From contig CALCCD010000114.1 in the NCBI GenBank assembly GCA_937899645.1, positions 1-44,801 of the forward strand: a stretch of DNA of 44,801 bases. The letters run 5' to 3'. Under the pieces are notes generated by a model that saw only the letters and a program-made list of their open reading frames with translations, did no database searches and was not told where the DNA came from. Below, piece by piece: positions 18,192 through 28,141 of the stretch. The number at the start of each line of letters is the position of its first letter. Position 1 is the first letter of the stretch. The position numbers and the translations under genes are program-made. This stretch comes from an uncultured cyanobacterium (GTDB taxonomy: Bacteria; Cyanobacteriota; Cyanobacteriia; Cyanobacteriales; Geitlerinemataceae).

Positions 18192-18595
18192 TGCGCTACC
18201 TGTTGGATTCCAACGTGGTGATTACGTATCTCAATCGCCGCTCTACTGTTTTGGTCGATCGCTTCTTGGCAACGCCGACGGAGGATATTGCGCTGTGTTC
18301 GGTGGTGCGGGCAGAGTTGCGTTACGGGGCGATGCGAAGCCGCGATCCGCAGCGGACGATCGCGCGGCAATCGCAGCTCATCGACCGTTTTCTGTCGCTG
18401 CCGTTTTGCGATCGGGCGGCGGATATTTTTGGTGAGGAGCGGGCGAGGTTGGGTCGGCTGGGTACGCCGATTGGCACGCGCGATTTGCAGATCGCCGCGA
18501 TCGCGTTGGCGAATCAGTTGACGCTGGTGACGCACAATCTACGTGAGTTCGAGCGGGTGCAGGGTTTGGCGTTGGAGGACTGGGAAGTACCCTGA
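18191..18595 (+). CDS. vapC: VapC-family PIN-domain ribonuclease toxin
   Basis: A 134-residue PIN domain. The acidic metal-binding residues are in place: Asp6 (YLLDSNVV), Glu42 (VRAELRYG), Asp98 (GTRDLQIAA) and Asn116 in VTHNLREF, where many VapCs have Asp or Asn. The length is standard for VapC. PIN toxins cleave RNA, often tRNA or rRNA; the target here cannot be predicted. The start ATG overlaps the antitoxin's stop. An upstream GTG at 18164 would clash with the antitoxin gene. Confidence 0.88.
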   Translation: MRYLLDSNVVITYLNRRSTVLVDRFLATPTEDIALCSVVRAELRYGAMRSRDPQRTIARQSQLIDRFLSLPFCDRAADIFGEERARLGRLGTPIGTRDLQIAAIALANQLTLVTHNLREFERVQGLALEDWEVP

Positions 18596-18628
18596 GACTT
18601 AGGAATGGTGAGCCAGTTTTGCGGAAAT

Positions 18629-19216
18629 TCAACCGAAAATATCCGCCAACTCCAACTCAAATCCTGGCAAAACCGGCTCCGCACTCACTCTCGCTACATC
18701 GACTAAAACCTCTACCGCCACCCCAGGTCGAGACACCTCCACACGCCGCTCCGCCGGGTCGAGCAGCCATCCCAACTCCGTCCCGTTTTCGATATACTCC
18801 CGCATCTTCTCCCGCAAATCGCCGATCCGATCCGTCCGCGACCGCAGCTCGATCGCAAACAGCGGCGACAACGGCAAAAAACGCTCCCGCTCCGCCACAC
18901 TCAGCCGCTCCCACCACGCATTCGGAATCCATGCCGCATCCGGCGCGCGATCGGCTCCATTTGGCAAATGAAACCCACCCGCAGAGTCGAACACGACCCC
19001 CAGCTTCGTTCGTCGATTCCATAGCCACAGCTGACCGCCAATACTGGAATTACGCCGTGAAGTCTCGCCACCCGTGGGAGCCATAATTACGATGTCACCA
19101 TTAGAATTTCGTTCGATTCGCAGCTCGCGATTTGCAGCACACAGCGCGTAGAACTGTGCGTCACTCAGCGGCAAGTCGTGCGGCGTGGCAAGTGTGAGGT
19201 TGGCCGTAGAGAACAT
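18629..19216 (-). CDS. Uma2-family putative nuclease (DUF820)
   Basis: A 195-residue protein of the Uma2/DUF820 family, a PD-(D/E)XK-like fold expanded to dozens of copies in many cyanobacteria and of unknown role. The family order is visible: ELRIERNSNGDIVIMAPTGG (31-50), NSSIGGQLWLWNRR (56-69), FDSAGGFHLPNGADRAPDAAW (the conserved Asp93), then FAIELRSRTDRIGDLREKM with Glu123, and GTELGWLLDPAERRVEV. The active-site skeleton appears intact. It converges with vapC (33-bp gap). A second Uma2 gene lies at 32146-32700 but is of a different subgroup. Confidence 0.88.
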   Translation of the reverse strand: MFSTANLTLATPHDLPLSDAQFYALCAANRELRIERNSNGDIVIMAPTGGETSRRNSSIGGQLWLWNRRTKLGVVFDSAGGFHLPNGADRAPDAAWIPNAWWERLSVAERERFLPLSPLFAIELRSRTDRIGDLREKMREYIENGTELGWLLDPAERRVEVSRPGVAVEVLVDVARVSAEPVLPGFELELADIFG

Positions 19217-19362
19217 GAGAAACTCGCGATCGAAAATGCTCCGATCTCCAAGATAGCGCCAGCCATCCGTAACAACCCGATCGGCCAGAACTCGCGCGAT
19301 AGCTTAATATCAGTCCGAATATTCACTCAGGCGTCAACAGCGCAACAGCGGGAGAACAGCAG

Positions 19363-20445
19363 ATGGCAGCAGCAAGCGGCACGCAAATAGTCGGACTCCT
19401 CTTCGGTGGCCGATCGGGCGAACACGAAGTCTCGATCGTCTCCGCCGCCGCCATCTTTGCCGCGCTGCAAGACGACGCCAACCGCGCTCGCTACACCGTC
19501 CTGCCGTTCTACATCCGCAAAGACGGCATCTGGATGGGCGGCGACACGGCCAGCGCGGTGCTGAGCAGCAAGAAGCCGCTGGAGGCGGAAGAGGGCAGCG
19601 AAAACCGCCGCGATCGCTGGAACTTCCCCGCTGCTGCTGCTGACGTAGACGTATGGTTTCCGATTTTGCACGGCCCCAACGGCGAAGACGGCACGATTCA
19701 GGGGCTGCTGACGCTGATGCAGGTTCCGTTTGTCGGGTCGGGCGTGCTGGGCTCCTCGGTCGGCATGGACAAGATCGCGATGAAAGCGGCGTTCGAGAAA
19801 GCCGAGCTGCCGCAGGTTCCCTACGCGACGGTCGATCGCGCCGAGATTTGGTCGAACCCCTGCGTATTTCCGAAGCTCTGCGACGATATCGAAGCCGCGC
19901 TGGGCTATCCTTGCTTCGTAAAACCGGCAAACCTCGGTTCGTCGGTGGGCATCGCGAAAGTCCGCACCCGCGCCGAACTCGAGGCCGCGCTCGACAGTGC
20001 CGCCAGCTACGATCGCCGCATTGTCGTTGAAGCAGGCGTCACCGCCCGCGAGGTCGAGTGCGCCATTCTGGGGAACGACGTGCCGAAAGCGTCGGTGGTC
20101 GGCGAAATCACCTTCGAGAGTGATTTTTACGACTACGAAACGAAGTACACTGACGGGCTCGCTCAACTCGTGATTCCCGCCGAGCTGCCGGAGAAGGTGA
20201 CGGCGAAAATTCGCGAACTGGCGATCGAGGCATTTCGCGCCGTCGATGCCAGCGGTCTGTCGCGAGTGGATTTCTTCTATGTGGAAACGACGGGCGAGCT
20301 GTTTTTGAACGAAATTAATACGCTACCGGGCTTCACGGCGCTGAGCATGTACCCGCAGCTCTGGGCGAACAGCGATGTACCGTTCCCCGAGCTGGTGCAT
20401 CGCCTGATTCAGCTGGCGATCGAGCGAGCCCAGCCAGCGCGTTAG
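19363..20445 (+). CDS. ddl: D-alanine--D-alanine ligase
   Basis: ATP-grasp enzyme that makes the D-Ala-D-Ala dipeptide for peptidoglycan. The 360 residues start just before [20 protein letters not shown], the N-terminal signature. The middle has [15 protein letters not shown] and [17 protein letters not shown], with the ATP-grasp segment [18 protein letters not shown]. The C-terminal metal/catalytic signature is [13 protein letters not shown] purine-rich GGGAGA lies 9 bp upstream of the ATG and supports this start. It stands alone; no cell-wall cluster surrounds it. Confidence 0.96.
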   Translation: MAAASGTQIVGLLFGGRSGEHEVSIVSAAAIFAALQDDANRARYTVLPFYIRKDGIWMGGDTASAVLSSKKPLEAEEGSENRRDRWNFPAAAADVDVWFPILHGPNGEDGTIQGLLTLMQVPFVGSGVLGSSVGMDKIAMKAAFEKAELPQVPYATVDRAEIWSNPCVFPKLCDDIEAALGYPCFVKPANLGSSVGIAKVRTRAELEAALDSAASYDRRIVVEAGVTAREVECAILGNDVPKASVVGEITFESDFYDYETKYTDGLAQLVIPAELPEKVTAKIRELAIEAFRAVDASGLSRVDFFYVETTGELFLNEINTLPGFTALSMYPQLWANSDVPFPELVHRLIQLAIERAQPAR

Positions 20446-20688
20446 GCTAGAGCACTAAGGCGTAATACTGAAGCGGAGACTGTGGAACTACGGAGACCGC
20501 TGGGCGGGTTTTAAGTAATATCCCGCTGAGATTCCGGAAGAGCGTGACCTATCATGGAATCTAGAAGCTCGAGCGCCCGACTGTCGTTTCTGCCATCCGC
20601 CGACTCCAGTCGCCCTAACAGTCCCTGTTGGTTCGCGTAGCATCCCGACCTGCTTCCATAACGATCGACCCGTCGCGATTGCCCCGCA

Positions 20689-23289
20689 ATGGTAAACACG
20701 TTCCTCAACGATGCCGGAAACGTGCTCGGAGCTTTGATGCGCTCCCAGGCGTCCGAAACGCTCGCCAAGCGCGTTCGAGAGCTGAGCGAAGCCGAGTTCG
20801 TTTGTCTGCTCGATTTCATCACGGCGGAGTTCCAGCAGTACCGCCGCGCGCTGGGCTTAATCGAGAACGAGACTTTAGAGACGATCCTCGAGCAGCTCGT
20901 CGATGCCTTCACGCTGCGTATCGGCCAGTGGTTTCAGGTCGAGTACATGACTGTGTTTCTGGTGGATGACGATCGCCACCAGCTCTGGGTTAGGCGCACC
21001 CAAAACGACGGTGAAGTGCGCGAGATTCGGCTGCCGGACAACGTCGGCATCGTCGGTTTTGTCGCCCAGAGCTGCCAGCACGAAGTCGTTAACGATCTCA
21101 GCGACCACCCGCGCTTCGATCCCGAAGTCGATCTGCCCCAGGGCTGCGATCGCGAGCATGCGACGAACCTGATGTACGTGCCGGTATTTGGCCGCAGCGA
21201 GCCCCACTCGGCGATCGCCGTCATCCAGCTCGTCAACCGCAAAAACGGCCAGGCGTTTGACGAGCACGATGTGGCGCAGATGCGTAACTTCGCTGCCTCG
21301 CTGAGCGTGCTGCTCGATAGCTGTCAGTCGTTCTATTCCGCCACGCAGAACCAGCGCGGCGTCTCGGCGCTCCTGAACGCGACCAGCTCCCTGGGTCAGA
21401 GTCTCGACCTGAAAGAAACCCTGCGCGGCGTGATGGAACAGGCGCAGCGGTTGATGAAAGCCGATCGCAGCACGCTGTTTTTGCTCTCCTCCGATCGCAG
21501 CGAGCTGTGGACGGAAGTTGCCAAAGCCGACGGCGCAACGATGATGGAGATCCGCATCCCCGCCAACCGGGGCATCGCCGGATACGTCGCCTCTACGGGC
21601 AAGCCGCTCAATATTCCCGACGCCTACCAAGATCCGCGCTTCGATCCTTCCACCGACAAGCGCACCGGCTACCACACGCGCAATATCCTTTGCATGCCGG
21701 TCTTCAACTCCGCGGGCGAGCTGATCGGCGTCACGCAGCTGATCAACAAGTTCCAAGGCAGCTTCACGCGATCGGACGAGTTCTTTCTAGAGGCGTTCAA
21801 TATCCAGGCCGGTATCGCGCTGGAAAACGCCAAGCTCTTCGAGAACGTCAACCTCGAAAAGCAGTACCAAAAAGACATCCTGCAAAGCCTCTCTGACGCG
21901 GTGATTTCTACCGATATGCAAGGGCGCATCGTCACGATTAACGAAGCAGCGCTAGCGCTGCTGGGCTGCCCGATCGACCGCGACAAGGATAAATACCACC
22001 ACCAACTCTGGACGGAGCGCCTGACGGGCATCCCGATTTGGGACGCGATTCCGATCGCCAACTTTCGCTTCCGCCTCGAAGACAGCCTCGCCAACGCCGC
22101 GCGCCACTACGTCCCCGAGCAGAGCGTCCGCGTCGGGCTCCACAGCCTGGACAACGACCCCGACGCCGCCGACCCGGAGCTGGCGACGCTGGTGCTCGTG
22201 ATGCCCGATCGCCAAGATCCCGAAGTGTTCTACCCCTGGGGCAAGGCGGCTCCGGCGATCGCCGCCCACACCGAATGCAAACCGATTCCGCAGATCGAGG
22301 TGCAGACCGTCTCGCGCAGCCTCAACCTCACCGTGACGCCGCTGACCAACCCCGAGGGCGGCGTACGCGGCGGGCTGATCATCCTCGAAGACATCAGCCG
22401 CGAGAAGCGCATGAAGGCGGCGATGTATCGCTATATGACGCCGAAAGTGGCCGAGCAGGTGATGGCGCTGGGCGACGATCGCCTGATGGTGGGCGAACGC
22501 AAAGAAGTGACGGTGCTGTTTTCCGATATTCGCGGCTACACCAGCTTGACGGAAAATTTGGGCGCGTCGGAGGTCGTGACGCTGCTCAATCAGTACTTCG
22601 AGACGATGGTGGAGTCGGTCTTTACCCACGAGGGCACGCTCGATAAGTTCATCGGCGATGCGCTAATGGCCGTGTTTGGCGCGCCGCTGCCGCTGACCGA
22701 GAAGCATGCACTGATGGCCGTTCGCGCCGCGCTGGACATGCGCCGCCGCCTGGTGGAGTTCAACCAGCACCGCGTGATCGAAAACCAGCCGCTGATTCGC
22801 TTCGGCATCGGCATCGGCTCCGGTGAGGTCGTCTCGGGCAATATCGGCTCGCAGCGGCGAATGGACTACACGGCGATCGGCGATCCGGTGAACGTCAGCG
22901 CCCGCCTGGAGAGCCTAACGAAAGAGTATGGCTGCGACATCATTCTCAGCGAGGCGACTTACAAAAACTGCGGCGATGCCTTTTGGGTGCGCGAGCTGGA
23001 TAAGATTCGCGTTAAGGGCAAGAACCGGGCGGTCAGTATCTACGAACTAATCGACGATCGCCGGGTAGATCTCGATTCGGTGACGACGAAATTCCTTTAT
23101 TTGTACAAGGTGGGTCGAGAGGATTTCCTCGAGCGCAATTTCGAGCAGGCGCTAATGGTGTTCGAGGCCGCCCAGCAAATGCGCCCGGACGACCCAGCAG
23201 TGGCGCGTCATATCGAGCTGACGAATTTCTACATGGAGAATCCGCCGCCGGAGGGTTGGGACGGCGTGCGGACGATGACGCACAAGTAA
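20689..23289 (+). CDS. class III adenylyl cyclase, GAF-GAF-PAS-CHD (CyaB-type)
   Basis: An 866-residue soluble cyclase with the order GAF-A (~80-215), GAF-B (~235-390), PAS (~395-590) and class III cyclase domain (~600-790), then a helical tail resembling a TPR. Both GAFs carry a version of the NKFDE motif that marks cyclic-nucleotide-binding GAFs (GAF-B: NKFQGSFTRSDE; GAF-A: NRKNGQAFDEHD). Catalytic residues are intact: metal-binding Asp613 (FSDIRGYT) and Asp657 (KFIGDALMAVFG), adenine-selecting Lys653 and Thr728 (MDYTAIGDPVN). As I recall Anabaena CyaB1 numbering (606, 650, 646, 721), every one is shifted by +7, fitting its 859-residue length. So cAMP is the expected product, with cAMP feedback through the GAF domains. 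Confidence 0.92.
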   Translation: MVNTFLNDAGNVLGALMRSQASETLAKRVRELSEAEFVCLLDFITAEFQQYRRALGLIENETLETILEQLVDAFTLRIGQWFQVEYMTVFLVDDDRHQLWVRRTQNDGEVREIRLPDNVGIVGFVAQSCQHEVVNDLSDHPRFDPEVDLPQGCDREHATNLMYVPVFGRSEPHSAIAVIQLVNRKNGQAFDEHDVAQMRNFAASLSVLLDSCQSFYSATQNQRGVSALLNATSSLGQSLDLKETLRGVMEQAQRLMKADRSTLFLLSSDRSELWTEVAKADGATMMEIRIPANRGIAGYVASTGKPLNIPDAYQDPRFDPSTDKRTGYHTRNILCMPVFNSAGELIGVTQLINKFQGSFTRSDEFFLEAFNIQAGIALENAKLFENVNLEKQYQKDILQSLSDAVISTDMQGRIVTINEAALALLGCPIDRDKDKYHHQLWTERLTGIPIWDAIPIANFRFRLEDSLANAARHYVPEQSVRVGLHSLDNDPDAADPELATLVLVMPDRQDPEVFYPWGKAAPAIAAHTECKPIPQIEVQTVSRSLNLTVTPLTNPEGGVRGGLIILEDISREKRMKAAMYRYMTPKVAEQVMALGDDRLMVGERKEVTVLFSDIRGYTSLTENLGASEVVTLLNQYFETMVESVFTHEGTLDKFIGDALMAVFGAPLPLTEKHALMAVRAALDMRRRLVEFNQHRVIENQPLIRFGIGIGSGEVVSGNIGSQRRMDYTAIGDPVNVSARLESLTKEYGCDIILSEATYKNCGDAFWVRELDKIRVKGKNRAVSIYELIDDRRVDLDSVTTKFLYLYKVGREDFLERNFEQALMVFEAAQQMRPDDPAVARHIELTNFYMENPPPEGWDGVRTMTHK

Positions 23290-23638
23290 AGCGCTGTTTT
23301 CATCAAGGCAAGGTTGCGCGTGCCGTTTTTTTACAGTCGCCCTAGCTAAACCGATCGAAGGTGAGATCGAGTCAAAGAGCGCCGATCGTCGTCTTTGGCG
23401 TGGCCTTCGCGAGGCGAATAGTGCGGGTTTGAAAAAACGCTGGTGAGCCCGTATGTCTCATCTTCGCTCCGGGCGATCGCAACTCGAAACAGACTCTAGG
23501 CGAGCCGCAATGCGATCGAGAATCGCGCTGTGATGGAGCGATCCCAACATGCAAAATCCGTTGCGATCGAGCCGTGAGTATTACCCCGATCGGCACTGAA
23601 GCGATCGGGGCATTGAATCGTACGGACAGACGATCTCG
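23290..23638. other. intergenic region between convergent genes
   Basis: About 350 bp. It contains the hairpin listed separately and no gene-like frame that I trust. Confidence 0.5.
23584..23610 (-). terminator. hairpin downstream of the phosphohexomutase gene
   Basis: CCCCGATCG (23584-23592) pairs perfectly with CGATCGGGG (23602-23610) around a 9-nt loop, 28 bp beyond the stop codon on the minus strand. The arms are built from the HIP1 core. No long U-run follows. Confidence 0.5.
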
Positions 23639-25090
23639 CTAGCCTTCCGCCCACTGCCGCGCCCACTCCAGCGTCGCCTGCACCTGCGTCATATCGCTCG
23701 CCTCGCAGTACAGTCGCAACACCGGCTCCGTGCCACTAAAGCGAATCAACAGCCAGCTATCGTCCGCCATACGGAATTTGTAGCCGTCCGGGTTCGTCAT
23801 TTCTTTCACGGCCTTGCCCGCCACCTCCGTCGGCGGCTCCGTCGCGAGGCGATCGAGCAGCTTCGCACGCACGTCCATGCTCGCCAGTGGTAGGTCGATG
23901 CGATCGTAGCTAGCGTGGAACTTTGCCCGGTCTTGCAGCGCCGCGTACAGTTCGCTCAGATCTTTACCTGACTCGACCACGGCCTCTAGGACGTAGAGGG
24001 CCGAGAGTAGCGCGTCGCGCTCGGGGATATGGGTGTTGTAGCCGATACCGCCGGACTCTTCACCGCCCAGCAGCACATCGCCGCCCAACATGCGATCGGC
24101 GATGTACTTATAGCCCACCGGCGTCTCGAACACCGGCAGATCGTAGAGCGCCGCCACGCGCGGCATCAGGTCGGAGCCGCTGACGGTTTTGACCAGCTCG
24201 CCGCTCAGGCCGCGTCGTTCTGCAAGGTGTTGCAGCAGAATCGGGATGAGGATCTGCGAGCTGAGGAAGTTGCCCTTGCCGTCCACCGCCGCGATGCGAT
24301 CGCCGTCGCCGTCGAACACCAGGCCGACGGTTAGCCCCGAACTCGTTTCGCCGTGGGCTTTGACTTTCGCGAGCATATCACCGAGGTATTTCGGCAGCGG
24401 TTCCGGTGCGCCGCCCCCAAAGGTCGGGTCGCTGTCGCTGCGCAGCTCGTTCACGGTTGCTTCGAGGATTTTGCCGACGCCGCCCGACGCCGAGCCATGC
24501 ATCACGTCCACAAATACGGTCAGGTCGCCCGCCGCGATCGCCTTTTGGATCGCGCCGATATTGGCCTTGGTTCGCAGGTCGGCGCAGAATTCCGGCCAGG
24601 GGTCGAAGGTCTCAATTTTGCCAGGGGTTGCGGCCAGGGGGGTGTCTTTGCCTAGCTTGTCTTCAATTTTCTGCGTGATCTCCGGCGGAACCGAGCCGCC
24701 AAACGCGCCTTTAACTTTTAGCCCCAGATAGCTAGCCGGATTGTGGCTGGCGGTCATCACGATCGCGCCCAAGGCGCTGCGGTGCTTCGCCGCCCAGCTA
24801 AAGGCCGGAGTCGAAGCAAACGACTCGGAGAACAGCACGTCAAAGCCCGCCGCCGCGACCGCGTCCGCCGTTACCCGCGCGAAGTCTTCGGCCATAAAGC
24901 GGCGATCGTAGCCGACGATTACCGTGTTGCTACCGGTCGATTTTCCGTAGGTGTCCTTCAGGACTTGCGCGGCGATCGGGGCGACATGGGAGACGCGCTC
25001 GAAGGTGAACTCAGCGGCGATAACGCCGCGCCAGCCGTCAGTCCCAAAAGCGATCGGCTTGGCGCGGAAAGGGGCGGGAGATCCGTTCAT
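23639..25090 (-). CDS. phosphoglucomutase/phosphomannomutase family protein
   Basis: Alpha-D-phosphohexomutase of 483 residues. The N-terminus reads IAFGTDGWRGVIAAEFT; the phosphoserine loop is IVMTASHNPASYLGLKVK, the Mg2+ loop is DGDGDRIAAV and the sugar-binding loop GGEESGGIG. The C-terminal phosphate-binding motif is IRFSGTEPVLRLY. The length and the TDGWRG start match the cyanobacterial PMM/PGM clade rather than GlmM (GTDGIRG). Whether it prefers glucose or mannose phosphates cannot be read from sequence. Isolated on the minus strand between cyclase and RTX genes, with a hairpin just downstream. Confidence 0.92.
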   Translation of the reverse strand: MNGSPAPFRAKPIAFGTDGWRGVIAAEFTFERVSHVAPIAAQVLKDTYGKSTGSNTVIVGYDRRFMAEDFARVTADAVAAAGFDVLFSESFASTPAFSWAAKHRSALGAIVMTASHNPASYLGLKVKGAFGGSVPPEITQKIEDKLGKDTPLAATPGKIETFDPWPEFCADLRTKANIGAIQKAIAAGDLTVFVDVMHGSASGGVGKILEATVNELRSDSDPTFGGGAPEPLPKYLGDMLAKVKAHGETSSGLTVGLVFDGDGDRIAAVDGKGNFLSSQILIPILLQHLAERRGLSGELVKTVSGSDLMPRVAALYDLPVFETPVGYKYIADRMLGGDVLLGGEESGGIGYNTHIPERDALLSALYVLEAVVESGKDLSELYAALQDRAKFHASYDRIDLPLASMDVRAKLLDRLATEPPTEVAGKAVKEMTNPDGYKFRMADDSWLLIRFSGTEPVLRLYCEASDMTQVQATLEWARQWAEG

Positions 25091-25574
25091 GACATTGGGG
25101 AGAACAATTTAGACAAAACGAAGCAAACGGAAGAAACCGAAGCTCGGCGCACCTTGTGTGGACGAAAGGTTTTTCGGGTGCGATCCGGGCGGTAGGGCGG
25201 CGCTACAAACACCTGAGCGACCGCAAGCACCGGAATGACGCAGGCGACAAATCCAGTCTAGAGGATTCGTCTAAAATCGCCGCGATCCGGACGAACTCGG
25301 GGCACTGCCGTCGTTTCGGGGCGCGTGTTAACGTGATATTGCTCGAAATTCAGACTGACTCGATCGGGTCTCGTCAGGCTGCTGTTTTTTCGTTATCGGC
25401 AGTGCGACGATCGAGCCTTGGCGCTATGAAAGGGTTATCGCGGCCCGTCTGCCGCGAAACATCTCACCCGCCGGTCTCGTCAGTCGCTCTTGGGCGTACT
25501 TGTCACCGGTCTCCTCGCCCGCTTCCGAGCTTCGTTTCTTTCCATAAACCCTTCGGATCTCCGCCAGTTTCCCC
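25091..25574. other. intergenic region between phosphohexomutase and RTX gene
   Basis: About 480 bp with divergent genes on either side, so it probably holds both promoters. A frame of ~140 codons on the plus strand has no family resemblance and an atypical Ser/Arg-rich composition; I treat it as non-coding. No hairpin or repeat stands out. Confidence 0.45.
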
Positions 25575-27932
25575 ATGAGTACGACCGCCCTCAACATCAC
25601 CTTCGACGACAGCAACAACGCCCAGTCGGGCTCCGATGCCAACGACGTTATCGCCGGAGCGGGCGGCGACGATACCCTGTTCGGCGGCTTGGGCAACGAT
25701 CTGCTCAGCGGCGGCCCCGGTATAGACTTCCTGTTCGGCGAAGGGGCGGACGATACCCTGGCAGGCGGCGGCGACGACGACTTTATCAACAGCAGCGACG
25801 GCGACGATATGGGGTTCGGCGGCAGCGGCAACGACCTGATATCGGGCAACGCAGGCCGCGATATGCTGTTCGGCAATCTCGGCAACGATTCGCTTTACGG
25901 CGGTCGCGGGGCCGATACCCTGGCGGGTGGGGCGGATGCAGACTTTCTGTTTGGCGATGTGGGCGCGGACGAGATTTCTGGCAATGCGGGCAACGACACG
26001 CTCGCCGGTAATGCCGGGGAAGACACGATTTTCGGCGGCCAGGGTGCGGACGTGATTCGCGGTGGCCAAAATGGCGACATCATCAACGGCAACGTCGGCG
26101 ACGATATCCTGTTTGGCGACGCGGGCAACGATACGATCGCGGGCGGCAGCGCTAACGGTGAAACGGACACCGGCGCGGACAGCATCGACGGCGGCATCGG
26201 CAATGACGTTATCTTCGGCAACGACGGTAGCGACACGCTGCTTGGCAGCGACGGCTCCGATCTACTCTTCGGCGGTAAGGGCGGCGATCGCCTGATCGGC
26301 GGCGCGGACACCGATACGCTCGTCGGCGGCCTCGGTGCGGACGTGTTCGTTCTGCTCGATGAAGTAGGCAGCGCCGATATCATCACCGACTACAACGCGA
26401 TCGAAGACTTTATTCAGCTCGGCGGTACGCTGACGTTCCAAGATCTCACCGTCCAGCAAGGCACGGGCCTCAACCTCAATGACACGGTTATCACCCTCAG
26501 CTCCACCGGCAAGCTGCTGATGGTGTTGCAAAACGTGGCGGCGGTCAATATCGACGAAGCGGACTTTAACCCACCCGTGGCCGGAACCGGCTCTACGGGA
26601 ACCGACACGACCACCACCACCACCGACGGCACAGCCGCCACCAACAACAGCAATATTTCCGACACGCCCCAGCTCCGAGGTGCGGAAGTGCTGGTGGCCG
26701 ATCGCGCGGGCACGATCGGCCAGGTCGCCTCGAACGGCGGCAGCTACAGCATCTCCAACATTGTCGATAACACCGGCAGCAGCGCCTCGGGCACGGTAAC
26801 AGTGGACGCCTCGGGCAACTTGGCCCTGACCTCCAGCGGCGAAATCGCCTTCAATGGCAACACCACCTCGCTGCAAGTCACGGTCGTCGATGGCTCCAAC
26901 ACCAACCAAATCCGCATCTACAGCACCATCAACGGCGCGCTGACCGATACGGCCCTGACGGACAACGTCGATACCAGCGTCGGCGGCGGCTCGGCCACAG
27001 TCGGCGTCGCGGCGGGAACCTACGAAGAGTCGCTGACCCTAAACAACGCCGTGAAGCTGGCAGGGGCTAATGCCAGCCTCGCGGGCAGCAGCTCGTCGCG
27101 ATCGAGCGACAACGAAGCGCAAATCAACGGCAATATCACCGTCTCGTCGCCGGACGTCAGCATCTCCGGCTTCCAGTTCACCACCGGTTCGATTACGGCC
27201 ACGGCGGCGGGCGATAACCTGACCGTCACCAACAATATCTTCGACAGCGGCCAGGTGGACGCGCGCTTGGCCACCGCCGCCTCGAATGTCACCGTCACCG
27301 GCAACTCGATTAGCGTTTCGGGCTTCGGGGTCGCCGTCCAGAACGCCACCAGCGGCGCGGTCTCCGACAACAACATCATCGTCAGCGGCGGCACGGCAGC
27401 CAATGACGGCATCGTCCTCGATACGGTCACCGGCATGACGATCTCCAATAACGTCATCATCATGCCCAGCGGTGGCGGCTCGGGGATCGAGCTGGGCGGT
27501 GCAACCGTCACCACTACCGACAGCAGCGGCACCAGCACCTCAACCGGCGCTTCGACTAACGTCACCATCAGCGACAACCGCATCACCGGCGTCCTGGGCG
27601 CGGGTACGTCAAACACCGATGGCGGCATCACGCTGCGTGACGGTAACTTTACCGGCCTCTCGATTACGGGCAACGAGGTGGCGGGCTACAGCGCCTCGAG
27701 CACGGTTGGCTCGCTGCTCATCGTAGACGGCACGACGATCGCCGATGCCAATATCACCCTGACGGGCAATGGCTTCGCCGACGAAGAGAGCGGCTTCTCG
27801 ATCTACAGCGCCACCTCCGCCGGCCAAGTGCCGACACTTTCGGTGGCGGGCAACTTCTCCAACACCGGCAAGACCACCGCTCTGGCATCGGGCAACGTCT
27901 CGTCGACGGGTAACACCAACTTCTCGTTCTAG
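25575..27932 (+). CDS. RTX calcium-binding protein with parallel beta-helix domain
   Basis: A 785-residue acidic protein. Residues ~20-255 are a long run of RTX nonapeptides (GGxGxDxUx types such as GGLGNDLLSG and GGRGADTLAG) that bind Ca2+ and fold after export. A short domain follows (ADVFVLLDEVGSADIITDYN, the usual post-RTX segment), then a Thr-rich linker (TDTTTTTTDG) coded by tandem ACC codons. The C-terminal ~300 residues are Ser/Thr/Asn-rich with repeated VTxNxI/ISGN turns, typical of a right-handed parallel beta-helix. There is no N-terminal signal peptide, as expected of type I secretion, and no type I exporter is in the window. It is likely an extracellular or surface-layer protein; binding partner or enzymatic function unknown. 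Confidence 0.85.
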   Translation: MSTTALNITFDDSNNAQSGSDANDVIAGAGGDDTLFGGLGNDLLSGGPGIDFLFGEGADDTLAGGGDDDFINSSDGDDMGFGGSGNDLISGNAGRDMLFGNLGNDSLYGGRGADTLAGGADADFLFGDVGADEISGNAGNDTLAGNAGEDTIFGGQGADVIRGGQNGDIINGNVGDDILFGDAGNDTIAGGSANGETDTGADSIDGGIGNDVIFGNDGSDTLLGSDGSDLLFGGKGGDRLIGGADTDTLVGGLGADVFVLLDEVGSADIITDYNAIEDFIQLGGTLTFQDLTVQQGTGLNLNDTVITLSSTGKLLMVLQNVAAVNIDEADFNPPVAGTGSTGTDTTTTTTDGTAATNNSNISDTPQLRGAEVLVADRAGTIGQVASNGGSYSISNIVDNTGSSASGTVTVDASGNLALTSSGEIAFNGNTTSLQVTVVDGSNTNQIRIYSTINGALTDTALTDNVDTSVGGGSATVGVAAGTYEESLTLNNAVKLAGANASLAGSSSSRSSDNEAQINGNITVSSPDVSISGFQFTTGSITATAAGDNLTVTNNIFDSGQVDARLATAASNVTVTGNSISVSGFGVAVQNATSGAVSDNNIIVSGGTAANDGIVLDTVTGMTISNNVIIMPSGGGSGIELGGATVTTTDSSGTSTSTGASTNVTISDNRITGVLGAGTSNTDGGITLRDGNFTGLSITGNEVAGYSASSTVGSLLIVDGTTIADANITLTGNGFADEESGFSIYSATSAGQVPTLSVAGNFSNTGKTTALASGNVSSTGNTNFSF

Positions 27933-28141
27933 ACCCCGCTCGGGTTACTGCGATCGGGTGGGGGCTCTCGCCCGCATTGCTCGCCGTGTAACGGCACTTC
28001 CGCCATTCGCGGCGCTTAAGTCAGCGACCGAGCTGCATCTCGATTCGGGTGCAACGATTCGTTGATGATATTCCCTGGCACAGGAGCGGAAATGATAGCT
28101 TGTGCCTAACTGCTCGTCCGACGATTTCCGTCCGATCGCTC

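Noticed and set aside
20875-21756. 293-codon minus-strand frame inside the adenylyl cyclase gene
   Set aside because: Antisense to the GAF domains of an intact, motif-rich gene; the long open frame is expected from GC-rich codon bias.
23372-23596. 74-codon minus-strand frame after the cyclase gene
   Set aside because: Composition and lack of any motif suggest chance; it overlaps the proposed terminator hairpin.
25156-25578. 140-codon plus-strand frame upstream of the RTX gene
   Set aside because: No homology features, Ser/Arg-rich, no ribosome-binding site; it runs into the RTX start out of frame.
25630-26340. Short, regularly spaced direct repeats resembling a CRISPR or tandem array
   Set aside because: They are the 27-bp codon-level periodicity of RTX nonapeptides within an open frame, not spaced identical repeats with unique spacers.
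27953-27980. Imperfect hairpin after the RTX/beta-helix gene
   Set aside because: Stem of about six pairs including a G-T pair, with no T-tract; too weak to call a terminator.
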